Translations under genes and position numbers: made by a program | Notes under the pieces: generated by a model | Seen by the model: the letters and a program-made list of their open reading frames with translations, nothing else | What the model was told of the DNA's origin: nothing | The model's database searches: none | Source: Bacteroidales bacterium | Lineage (GTDB): Bacteria > Bacteroidota > Bacteroidia > Bacteroidales > UBA932 | Direction: 5' to 3' | DNA: 5,403 bases | Assembly: GCA_013335275.1 (NCBI GenBank) | Contig: JAAXVX010000108.1 | Location: 1 to 5,403 of the forward strand | Shown: positions 1-5,403 of the stretch, piece after piece | Layout of the letters: each line of letters begins with the position of its first letter | Position numbering within the stretch: the stretch's first letter is position 1

Positions 1-79
1 ATCCGGAATTATCCCAGCTCTCCTGTATAGAACAGGGGGCAAAATCTTCCAGAATTTTTACAATTTCGCCTGCTTTCAT
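1..79 (-). CDS. Nif3-like dinuclear metal centre protein, N-terminal fragment
   Basis: This is the start of a gene cut by the left window edge; 26 codons are visible, beginning with ATG at 79 on the minus strand. The translation starts MKAGEIVKILEDFAP and ends with SWDNSG at residues 21-26. A short helix, a phenylalanine-alanine-proline turn and then a W/Y-D-N-x-G segment leading to LQVG is the usual N-terminus of the Nif3/YbgI/YqfO family. These proteins form hexameric rings with a two-metal site per subunit. Their cellular role is unsettled, and the frequent label 'GTP cyclohydrolase 1 type 2' rests on limited evidence. The ATG lies 2 bases after the stop of the MerR-type gene, so translational coupling and co-transcription are likely. 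The metal-binding histidines would lie outside the window. Recognition is from the N-terminal pattern alone, so the family call is good but not certain. Confidence 0.8.
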   Translation of the reverse strand, partial: MKAGEIVKILEDFAPCSIQESWDNSG

Positions 80-81
80 CT

Positions 82-420
82 TTAAATTGAGTTCGATATT
101 TCCTGAAGTCTCTCTTTAACATTATTGAGGGTAGTGATAACATCCACTCTTCTGTCCACTCCGTCTTTATTGTCCTTTAATCTTTTTGCAGCACCTTCAA
201 GTGTCATTCCCCTCTCTTTTACCAGATAGTAGATCAGTTTAAAGTTTGACAGATCGTCTGCAGTAAATAATCTGTTACCCTTTTTGTTTCGCGCAGGTTT
301 TATGAACTCCGGAAATTTCTGAGCCCAGAACCTTACAAGTGAAGTATTTTCATTCAGAATTTCTGCAACTTCACCTATAGTGTAGTAGAGTTTCTCGATT
401 TTAAATTCTTTGTAAGGCAT
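82..420 (-). CDS. Short MerR-family DNA-binding protein
   Basis: A 112-residue protein with a MerR-type winged helix-turn-helix. The first helices lie at about residues 12-37 (YTIGEVAEILNENTSLVRFW), followed by the wing (RNKKGNRLFTADDL, 44-57). A further helical pair covers about 60-82 and contains the typical RGMTLEGAAKRL. The rest, about 90-112, could form a short dimerisation helix. MerR proteins bind dyads between promoter elements and often distort the DNA to activate transcription. This one stops after the dimer helix, has no separate effector domain and contains no cysteine, so it is not a thiol-ligand metal or redox sensor of the MerR/CueR/SoxR kind. The target is unknown. It sits third in the minus-strand run, 30 bases after the second M23 gene and 2 bases before nif3-like. 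No SD-like sequence is seen; the ATG is preceded by an A/T-rich stretch, normal for Bacteroidota. Short MerR proteins of this type are common beside M23 genes in this phylum (from memory). Confidence 0.9.
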   Translation of the reverse strand: MPYKEFKIEKLYYTIGEVAEILNENTSLVRFWAQKFPEFIKPARNKKGNRLFTADDLSNFKLIYYLVKERGMTLEGAAKRLKDNKDGVDRRVDVITTLNNVKERLQEISNSI

Positions 421-450
421 AATATTTTTGATTTTGATGTGTCTGTTTTC

Positions 451-1404
451 CTAGTCAAGAGATTGCCCCGTGTTCATTGCAATTATTAGCATCTCCTTAT
501 ACTCCCGTGGGGTGAGTTCCGCAAAAAAGTAGTTAACCGGCTCCACAGGCTTTCCGTTTAAAACAACTTCATAGTGAAGGTGAGGTGCAAAAGAGAGTCC
601 TGAATTTCCAACGCGCCCAAGAATACTCCCTTGTTTAACAGGCTGCGATTTCCTAACAAGTACATCTCCGAGATGGGCATAAACGGTTCTGTAATTGCCC
701 CAGTGCTCAACTATAACCTGGTTTCCTCTCCCTCTGTCCGATTTAAGAACATCCACAACCACTCCGTTTGCTGTTACCCGGACCTCTGTCCCAATTCCGG
801 CAAGAAGATCTATTCCGGTATGCTTTGCAGTCGTTTTGTAAAAAGGATGAATCTTGTTTCCTACGCTTGCTCCTGTCTGATTCAGGCTCATCCCCCTTAT
901 TGGCATTATTGAAGGAATATCTGTTGAGTTCTCTGCTCCCTTAAGTTCGTTATAAATTGATTTTAGCTTGTCTCCTCCGGTTTTTGTCTGCGTTTCAAGA
1001 TCCGCAACCTTTTTCACGGAAAAACGCACCAGCGATATATCGCCTGACGAATCCAGCTGTTTATAAAGTTCATCGTTTGAATTGTCCGACATAAGGTCGG
1101 GTGGCGTTGATTTAAAGATATTCATATAAATCTCCTTGTCACGCACCTCCAGTTCACCTATAACTTTATCAAGCATATCCATCTTCTTGCTTATTCCAAC
1201 ATATTGCTTTTCCATTAACTGCTTTTCCTTGAGCAGACTCTCCTCCTCCCGGGTGTTGAAAAAAAACGCAAAGATTATATAATAAAGAATTGCAAGCAGG
1301 ATGCTCACCAAAACATAAGTCAGGATTACCCTCACTTTACCTCTGATGCCCAGCTTATCTTCGACAAATCTCAGCTGATCCTTATTGAACTTGTATTTAC
1401 TCAT
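451..1404 (-). CDS. Membrane-anchored M23 metallopeptidase (second copy)
   Basis: A 317-residue predicted peptidoglycan endopeptidase of the M23 (lysostaphin/LytM) family. There is a short basic cytoplasmic start, one membrane segment at about residues 25-49, a charged coiled-coil-like stretch at about 52-90, a linker, then the LytM domain at about 180-292. All the expected active-site residues are present: zinc ligands H195 and D199 (KHTGID) and H277, with catalytic histidines H244 (YAHL) and H275 (PHLHYEV). The protein is therefore probably catalytically active, held on the outer face of the inner membrane and acting on wall peptides in the periplasm. The usual G-x-R-x-x-P segment before the first zinc histidine reads GNKIHP here, with lysine for arginine. 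It is clearly paralogous to the upstream gene (see that entry) and shares its RDxxxYxxIF signature in the linker. It starts 9 bases after that gene's stop, so coupling is likely. Exact bond cleaved and any role in division are unknown. Confidence 0.92.
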   Translation of the reverse strand: MSKYKFNKDQLRFVEDKLGIRGKVRVILTYVLVSILLAILYYIIFAFFFNTREEESLLKEKQLMEKQYVGISKKMDMLDKVIGELEVRDKEIYMNIFKSTPPDLMSDNSNDELYKQLDSSGDISLVRFSVKKVADLETQTKTGGDKLKSIYNELKGAENSTDIPSIMPIRGMSLNQTGASVGNKIHPFYKTTAKHTGIDLLAGIGTEVRVTANGVVVDVLKSDRGRGNQVIVEHWGNYRTVYAHLGDVLVRKSQPVKQGSILGRVGNSGLSFAPHLHYEVVLNGKPVEPVNYFFAELTPREYKEMLIIAMNTGQSLD

Positions 1405-1413
1405 AATAAAAGA

Positions 1414-2376
1414 TTAGCCTTTAGGTTCCGTGAGAGCCTTAAATTCACCGGCTGCAATATCTCTATTATAGTAATTCAGAGGATCAACTGTGCGATTCTT
1501 GTATATTACCTCATAATGAACATGCGGCCCGGTTGACCGGCCTGTATTGCCCATTGTTGCAATTTGCTCCCCTCTTCTTACAGATCTTCCCATATTGACA
1601 ATTATATTTTTCAGGTGAGCATATCTCGTTTTATATCCAAATCCATGATCGACAATAATATAGTTGCCATATCCGAAGAAGTCAAAGCCAATTTCCAGAA
1701 TCTTCCCGTTGCCTGTGGCATAGATTGGCTCACCGGAAGGCCCGGACAGGTCAATTCCAGTATGCATCTTATATACTCTTGTAAATGGGTCCGGCCTGTA
1801 TCCGAAGTTGCAGGAGAACTTTATTTTACGCAAAGCTATATTTACAGGTGGAATTGCCGGTACGCAAAGAGCCATTTCGTCGGCGTTCTTTGCCTGCTGT
1901 GCAACGTCATCAAAAGATCTGCTCTGGATATATGCCTTCTTATATAAAACATCAATATTCATTACAGTGCTTGTGAGAATTCCGGATTTATCCACGCTTT
2001 CCAGATAAGAATACCGGTTAACACCTCCGAATCCTGCATTTCTCACATCCTGAGAAATCTCTTCCATACCAAAGATTGGGCGGTAAACATAGTTGTCCCT
2101 TATCTGAAGAGCCGTGAGAGAGCGGTTTGCCTCTTCAAACCTTCTGTTGAGCAACTCCAGCTTATTCGCAAGTTCAACATTTGCACTCCTGATGCTAAGC
2201 ATCTTTGGAGTCTCCATTTTGAAATAATCTGTATAAATGAAATAATAACCGAAAGAGACAACCAGACTAACGAGAAATACAACGAAACCCTTTGAAAATC
2301 TGGCTTTCATAGAAATCTTGTGAATTTCGTATGCTAGTGTTTCGGGGTTAAATTTATATCTTTTTGGGGTTGACAT
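1414..2376 (-). CDS. Membrane-anchored M23 metallopeptidase (first copy)
   Basis: A 320-residue predicted cell-wall endopeptidase and the first gene of the minus-strand run. The N-terminus (YKFNPETLAYE at residues 7-17) is the form I know from Bacteroidota M23 proteins encoded divergently from alaS. One membrane segment spans about 29-49, a coiled-coil-like region about 58-93, and the linker holds RDNYVYRPIF (93-102) and FGGVNRYSYL (116-125). The LytM domain covers about 188-303. It has the canonical FGYRPDP, zinc ligands H205, D209 and H287, and catalytic H254 and H285 (GPHVHYEV), so an active enzyme is expected in the periplasm. M23 enzymes hydrolyse peptide cross-links or stems in peptidoglycan; some membrane-anchored relatives act in elongation or division, but nothing here decides which. 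The ATG at 2376 is chosen because the N-terminal motif follows directly; a weak AAGGT lies about 12 bases upstream of it. Expression probably comes from the minus-strand promoter at 2403-2410. Confidence 0.94.
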   Translation of the reverse strand: MSTPKRYKFNPETLAYEIHKISMKARFSKGFVVFLVSLVVSFGYYFIYTDYFKMETPKMLSIRSANVELANKLELLNRRFEEANRSLTALQIRDNYVYRPIFGMEEISQDVRNAGFGGVNRYSYLESVDKSGILTSTVMNIDVLYKKAYIQSRSFDDVAQQAKNADEMALCVPAIPPVNIALRKIKFSCNFGYRPDPFTRVYKMHTGIDLSGPSGEPIYATGNGKILEIGFDFFGYGNYIIVDHGFGYKTRYAHLKNIIVNMGRSVRRGEQIATMGNTGRSTGPHVHYEVIYKNRTVDPLNYYNRDIAAGEFKALTEPKG

Positions 2377-2402
2377 CGGGTATTTTTTACCTTAATTTCG
2401 TG

Positions 2403-2410
2403 CAAATTTA
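2403..2410 (-). promoter_or_regulatory. Predicted -7 promoter element for the M23-M23-merR-nif3 run
   Basis: On the minus strand this reads TAAATTTG, an exact match to the Bacteroidota -7 consensus TAnnTTTG. It lies 26 bases before the ATG of the first M23 gene, which would give a leader of about 20 bases. No clear TTTG -33 element is seen at the expected spacing; that region reads ATAGGTTTTTT. Because the surroundings are very AT-rich, a chance match is possible, but the position directly before the operon is what a real promoter would have. Confidence 0.5.
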
Positions 2411-2430
2411 AATATTTTTAATAAAAAACC

Positions 2431-2438
2431 TATTTTTG
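2431..2438 (+). promoter_or_regulatory. Predicted -7 promoter element for alaS
   Basis: TATTTTTG is an exact match to the Bacteroidota TAnnTTTG -7 consensus, 37 bases before the alaS ATG. The transcript would start a few bases downstream, leaving a leader of roughly 30 bases. No good TTTG -33 element is visible at the usual 19-21 base spacing; the sequence there is AATTTAAA. The element lies 20 bases from the oppositely oriented -7 at 2403-2410, so the two promoters are back to back and each -33 region overlaps the other's -7. Confidence 0.5.
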
Positions 2439-2459
2439 TGGTTCAATTAAATATCAGCA

Positions 2460-2470
2460 TAGAATTTCTA
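2460..2470. repeat. Small perfect dyad in the alaS leader
   Basis: TAGAATTTCTA has 5-base arms around a central T, ending 5 bases before the alaS start codon. It could be an operator half-pair or have no function; in sequence this AT-rich, a dyad of this size can arise by chance. It is too short to be a convincing RNA hairpin because it leaves no loop. Confidence 0.25.
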
Positions 2471-2475
2471 AAAAT

Positions 2476-5085
2476 ATGACTTCAAAAGAAATAAGAGAAA
2501 ATTTCCTCAACTTCTTCGCAAGCAAGGGACATACTATTGTTCCATCTGCCCCGATGGTTGTAAAGGACGACCCTACACTAATGTTTACAAATGCCGGGAT
2601 GAATCAGTTTAAAGACTGGTTCCTTGGCAATTCTCCGGCTAAATATAACAGGGTTGCCGATACTCAAAAATGTCTCCGCGTTAGCGGCAAACATAACGAC
2701 CTCGAAGAGGTTGGCCACGACAGCTATCACCATACGATGTTTGAGATGCTTGGCAACTGGAGTTTCGGAGATTACTTCAAAAATGAGGCCATAGATTGGG
2801 CGTGGGAAATTCTCACCGAAGTTTACAGGCTTGACAAGGACAGGCTTTATGCTACCGTTTACGAGGGCAGCAAAGAGGATGGAATAGGTCCCGACGATGA
2901 GGCCCGCAACAGATGGCTTAAATATCTGCCTGCCGAAAGAATTTTACCCGGCAATAAAAAAGACAACTTCTGGGAAATGGGGGATACAGGCCCCTGCGGC
3001 CCTTGCAGTGAGATACATATAGACATACGGAGCAGCGAAGAGAGGGCAAAAGTTCCCGGAAGCGAACTGGTAAACAAAGGGCACCATCTTGTTATTGAGA
3101 TATGGAATCTTGTTTTTATCCAGTACAACAGAAAAGCAAACGGAGAGCTTGCTGCATTACCTCAGAAACATGTCGACACCGGAATGGGGCTCGAAAGGCT
3201 TTGCATGGCTTTGCAAGGTAAGCAGAGCAATTATGATACAGATGTCTTTACCAATATTATCTCGCAAATTTCAAAACTCTGCGGAAAGAAATACGACGAA
3301 TCTCCGCAAACAGGCATTGCGATGAGAGTTATTGCCGACCACATAAGAGCCATAAGCTTTTCGATTGCCGACGGACAGTTGCCGTCGAATGTCAAAGCCG
3401 GTTATGTAATCCGCCGCATTCTCAGACGGGCTGTGAGATATGCATACACTTTCCTGGGCGTGGAAGAACCTTTCCTTTGTCGGCTTGTTCCAACACTGGT
3501 TGGTGAGATGGGGATAGCGTTCCCTGAACTTGTAAGTCAGAAAAATCTTATTGAGAAAGTGATTAAAGAGGAAGAAGAGGCATTTCTGAGGACTCTTGAC
3601 AAGGGCATAAAGCTTATGGATGCCCTGATGGTTAAGTATAAGGATAGTAAAATGATTTCCGGAGAAGATACTTTTACTCTTTACGATACCTACGGATTTC
3701 CACCTGACCTCAGCGAACTCATCGCAAGAGAGAACGGGTACAGCATAGACATAAAGTCTTTTGAAAAAGAGCTGGGCAAGCAAAAAGAGAGGAGCCGGAA
3801 CGCTACGTCAAGCGAAGAAGGAGACTGGATTGAGGTTCGCCCATACAATGGAGTTGAATTTGTAGGTTATGAAAAAACAGAAGAGAACGTTCAGATTATA
3901 CGGTACCGGTCGGTAAAAACCAAGAACAAAGAGCTCTTCCAGCTGGTTTTTGACAAAAGCCCGTTTTATGCAGAGAGCGGCGGACAGGTTGGAGATACCG
4001 GTTTCATTGAATCTGCCTCAGGTGAACGGATTTCAATCGTAAATACGGTTAAGGAGAATAATCTTAACATTCATATTTCCGAGAAACTTCCAAAGAACAT
4101 CCATGAGAGTTTCACTGCAAAAATAGATGCCGGAAGAAGACAGTCAATTGCAAACAATCACACTGCAACCCACTTGCTCCACAAGGCTCTCCGGGAAATT
4201 CTCGGAACACATATTGAGCAAAAGGGCTCTCTTGTGAGTTATAGCCATTTCCGGTTCGACTTTTCGCATTTCGAGAAAGTGAGCCCGGAAGTCATAAGAC
4301 AGGTCGAAAACAGAGTAAACGAGCTTATCCGTGAAAACAAAAGAAAAGATGAATTCAGGGATGTTCCGGTTGAAGAGGCAAAATCAATGGGAGCAATGGC
4401 TCTGTTTGGTGAAAAATATGGCGATAAAGTGAGAGTCATAAAATTCGGCGACTCTATAGAACTTTGCGGAGGCACACACACATCGGCCACCGGAAACATA
4501 GGTCTGTTCAAAATTATGTCCGAATCGGCAATTGCTGCCGGAGTGAGAAGAATTGAAGCAACTACCGGAGAATCTGCCGAAAAACTTATTCAGGGCAATG
4601 AAGATATGCTCCTGTCTGTTAGGGCAATGTTCAATAACTCTCCAAATCTCGTTGGCAGTATCTCCAGGCTGGTTGAGGAGAACGAGAATTATCGCCATCA
4701 GGTGGAAGAGTTCATGAAAGAACGCTCTGTTGAACTTAAAAACAAACTAACCGAAGATAAGCAGTATATTAACGGTGTAAATGTGATAACCCTTAAGGGA
4801 GAATTCCACCCGGAAATAATAAAGAATCTTGCTTTTGCATTTAAAACCGAAGAGAATACAATATTTATTGCAGGGTATGAGTTTGATAAAAAAGCAAACC
4901 TTGCGCTGATGTATTCGGATGATCTTGTTGCTCATGGACGCAATGCCGGAAAAGATATCCGGGAAGCTGCGAAGCTTATTGAAGGCGGCGGAGGCGGACA
5001 GAGCTTTTTTGCTACAGCAGGAGGAAAAAACGCTGACGGGATTTCTGCAGCAATTGCCAAGTTAATTGAACTTGCCACAAAATAG
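2476..5085 (+). CDS. alaS: Alanine--tRNA ligase
   Basis: An 869-residue cytoplasmic class II synthetase, close to the 876 of E. coli, that charges tRNA(Ala) with alanine and hydrolyses mischarged Ser- or Gly-tRNA(Ala). The catalytic domain starts at once (residues 1 to about 240) with the AlaRS block [20 protein letters not shown] (61-80), [17 protein letters not shown] (85-101), [12 protein letters not shown] (208-219) and motif 3 DTGMGLERL (234-242). The tRNA-recognition region follows (about 245-450). The editing domain holds [13 protein letters not shown] (497-509) and four expected zinc ligands: H562 and H566 (HTATH), C664 and H668 (CGGTH). A predicted helix at about 730-760 leads to the DHHA1/C-Ala domain with HGRNAGKD (820-827) and a glycine run GGGGGQ (837-842). 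All key residues are intact, so both charging and proofreading should work. The ATG at 2476 is set by the N-terminal motif; no SD is present. It is divergent from the M23 genes and 7 bases upstream of the Lpt permease gene. Confidence 0.99.
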   Translation: MTSKEIRENFLNFFASKGHTIVPSAPMVVKDDPTLMFTNAGMNQFKDWFLGNSPAKYNRVADTQKCLRVSGKHNDLEEVGHDSYHHTMFEMLGNWSFGDYFKNEAIDWAWEILTEVYRLDKDRLYATVYEGSKEDGIGPDDEARNRWLKYLPAERILPGNKKDNFWEMGDTGPCGPCSEIHIDIRSSEERAKVPGSELVNKGHHLVIEIWNLVFIQYNRKANGELAALPQKHVDTGMGLERLCMALQGKQSNYDTDVFTNIISQISKLCGKKYDESPQTGIAMRVIADHIRAISFSIADGQLPSNVKAGYVIRRILRRAVRYAYTFLGVEEPFLCRLVPTLVGEMGIAFPELVSQKNLIEKVIKEEEEAFLRTLDKGIKLMDALMVKYKDSKMISGEDTFTLYDTYGFPPDLSELIARENGYSIDIKSFEKELGKQKERSRNATSSEEGDWIEVRPYNGVEFVGYEKTEENVQIIRYRSVKTKNKELFQLVFDKSPFYAESGGQVGDTGFIESASGERISIVNTVKENNLNIHISEKLPKNIHESFTAKIDAGRRQSIANNHTATHLLHKALREILGTHIEQKGSLVSYSHFRFDFSHFEKVSPEVIRQVENRVNELIRENKRKDEFRDVPVEEAKSMGAMALFGEKYGDKVRVIKFGDSIELCGGTHTSATGNIGLFKIMSESAIAAGVRRIEATTGESAEKLIQGNEDMLLSVRAMFNNSPNLVGSISRLVEENENYRHQVEEFMKERSVELKNKLTEDKQYINGVNVITLKGEFHPEIIKNLAFAFKTEENTIFIAGYEFDKKANLALMYSDDLVAHGRNAGKDIREAAKLIEGGGGGQSFFATAGGKNADGISAAIAKLIELATK

Positions 5086-5088
5086 GAG
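5084..5088 (+). promoter_or_regulatory. Ribosome binding site overlapping the alaS stop codon
   Basis: AGGAG begins inside the TAG stop of alaS and ends 4 bases before the TTG at 5093. It supports TTG as the start of the permease gene, since the next in-frame ATG codons would remove most of the first membrane helix. It stands out because no other gene start in the window has a comparable SD. The overlap suggests that terminating alaS ribosomes aid initiation on the next gene. Confidence 0.65.
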
Positions 5089-5092
5089 TACT

Positions 5093-5403
5093 TTGAAAAA
5101 ATTAGACAGGTTTATTATCCAGTCGTTTCTGGGTCCGTTTATTCTGACCTTTCTCATTGTGACTTTCGTCCTGATGATGCACTTTTTGTGGCTCTACATA
5201 GACGAACTTGTTGGGAAAGGCCTTAGTCTCGGAGTTATTGTCGAGTTTTTAGGCTGGGGGGCAGCAACTTTGATTCCTCTTGCCCTTCCGCTTGCTACCC
5301 TGCTTGCTTCAATAATGACTCTGGGCGGTTTCGGGGAAAATAACGAGCTGCTTGCCATGAAGGCTGCCGGAATATCGCTTCCGAGGGTTTTGACTCCGCT
5401 TAT
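5093..5403 (+). CDS. LptF/LptG-family LPS export permease, N-terminal fragment
   Basis: The first 103 codons of a YjgP/YjgQ-type permease, cut by the right window edge. LptF and LptG form the inner-membrane channel of the LptB2FG transporter, which pulls lipopolysaccharide from the inner membrane and passes it to the LptC/LptA bridge. The translation begins MKKLDRFIIQSFLGPF; membrane helix 1 spans about residues 11-36 and helix 2 about 48-76 (with the proline-containing LIPLALPLATLLASIM). These are followed by GENNELLAMKAAGIS (81-95), the conserved cytoplasmic coupling helix that contacts the LptB ATPase. The start is TTG, chosen because the family's N-terminus aligns from this codon and an AGGAG lies just upstream; no in-frame ATG occurs before codon 28. 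The visible part does not decide between LptF and LptG. It follows alaS by 7 bases with no terminator, so it is probably co-transcribed with it. Confidence 0.93.
   Translation, partial: MKKLDRFIIQSFLGPFILTFLIVTFVLMMHFLWLYIDELVGKGLSLGVIVEFLGWGAATLIPLALPLATLLASIMTLGGFGENNELLAMKAAGISLPRVLTPL

Noticed and set aside
423..430. A perfect TATTTTTG (TAnnTTTG type) on the plus strand between the merR-type and second M23 genes, which would drive antisense transcription into the M23 gene.
   Set aside because: No -33 element at proper spacing (the nearest TTTG leaves only 10 bases) and the stretch is T-rich; a chance match is the simpler reading.
631..912. A 93-codon plus-strand open frame inside the second M23 gene.
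   Set aside because: It lies wholly opposite a well-supported peptidase domain and its translation is low in recognisable structure; it is a shadow of the real gene.
1564..1947. A 127-codon plus-strand open frame opposite the LytM domain of the first M23 gene.
   Set aside because: Fully antisense to conserved active-site sequence with no family resemblance; a shadow frame.
2379..2391. GGTATTTTTTACC, a 4-base-arm inverted repeat in the leader of the first M23 gene.
   Set aside because: The stem is only 4 pairs, two of them A-T, with a T-only loop; too weak to claim as a regulatory hairpin or terminator.
2377..2475. A T-box or other tRNA-sensing leader before alaS.
   Set aside because: The space before the ATG is too short and lacks stem structures or a terminator; T-boxes are also not typical of Bacteroidota.
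3271..3783. A 170-codon minus-strand open frame inside alaS.
   Set aside because: Fully antisense to a continuous, conserved AlaRS sequence with no recognisable domain; a shadow frame despite its length.
4972..5000. Glycine-rich run near the alaS 3' end considered as a frame slip or repeat expansion.
   Set aside because: A glycine run followed by Q or R is the normal C-Ala domain motif of AlaRS, and the frame is intact on both sides.

Overview
The window reads as an ordinary chromosomal stretch from a member of the Bacteroidota, most likely Bacteroidales. Three things point there. The intergenic promoter elements match the TAnnTTTG -7 type used by that phylum. Most genes lack Shine-Dalgarno sequences. 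The gene set (membrane-anchored M23 peptidase divergent from alaS, a short MerR protein, Nif3, and an LptF/LptG permease) has the sequence style I associate with that group. The organism call is inference from recognition, not from a database search.

Layout. On the minus strand, reading from the centre to the left edge, is a compact four-gene run: a membrane-anchored M23 peptidase (1414-2376), a second paralogous M23 peptidase (451-1404), a MerR-type HTH protein (82-420) and the first 26 codons of a Nif3-family protein (1-79, cut by the window edge). The gaps are 9, 30 and 2 bases, so they are probably co-transcribed. On the plus strand is alaS (2476-5085), followed after 7 bases by the start of an LptF/LptG-family lipopolysaccharide-export permease (5093-5403, cut by the window edge), which begins with TTG. 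The two units diverge from a 99-base AT-rich region (2377-2475) that carries one perfect -7 match for each direction. No gene-free stretch exceeds 300 bases. I see no tRNA, rRNA, CRISPR array, insertion sequence or terminator hairpin.

How the genes fit together. Two peptidases predicted to cut peptidoglycan cross-links and an LPS-export permease are envelope functions, and AlaRS is core translation. The MerR protein is the only regulator and has no recognisable effector domain. Nif3 is a conserved metal-binding protein of uncertain role. Nothing here looks like a defence system, a mobile element or a novel system. The points worth a second look are the diverged tandem M23 pair, the back-to-back promoters with a small dyad before alaS, the short cysteine-free MerR protein in a cell-wall operon, and the TTG-started permease gene with an SD overlapping the alaS stop.
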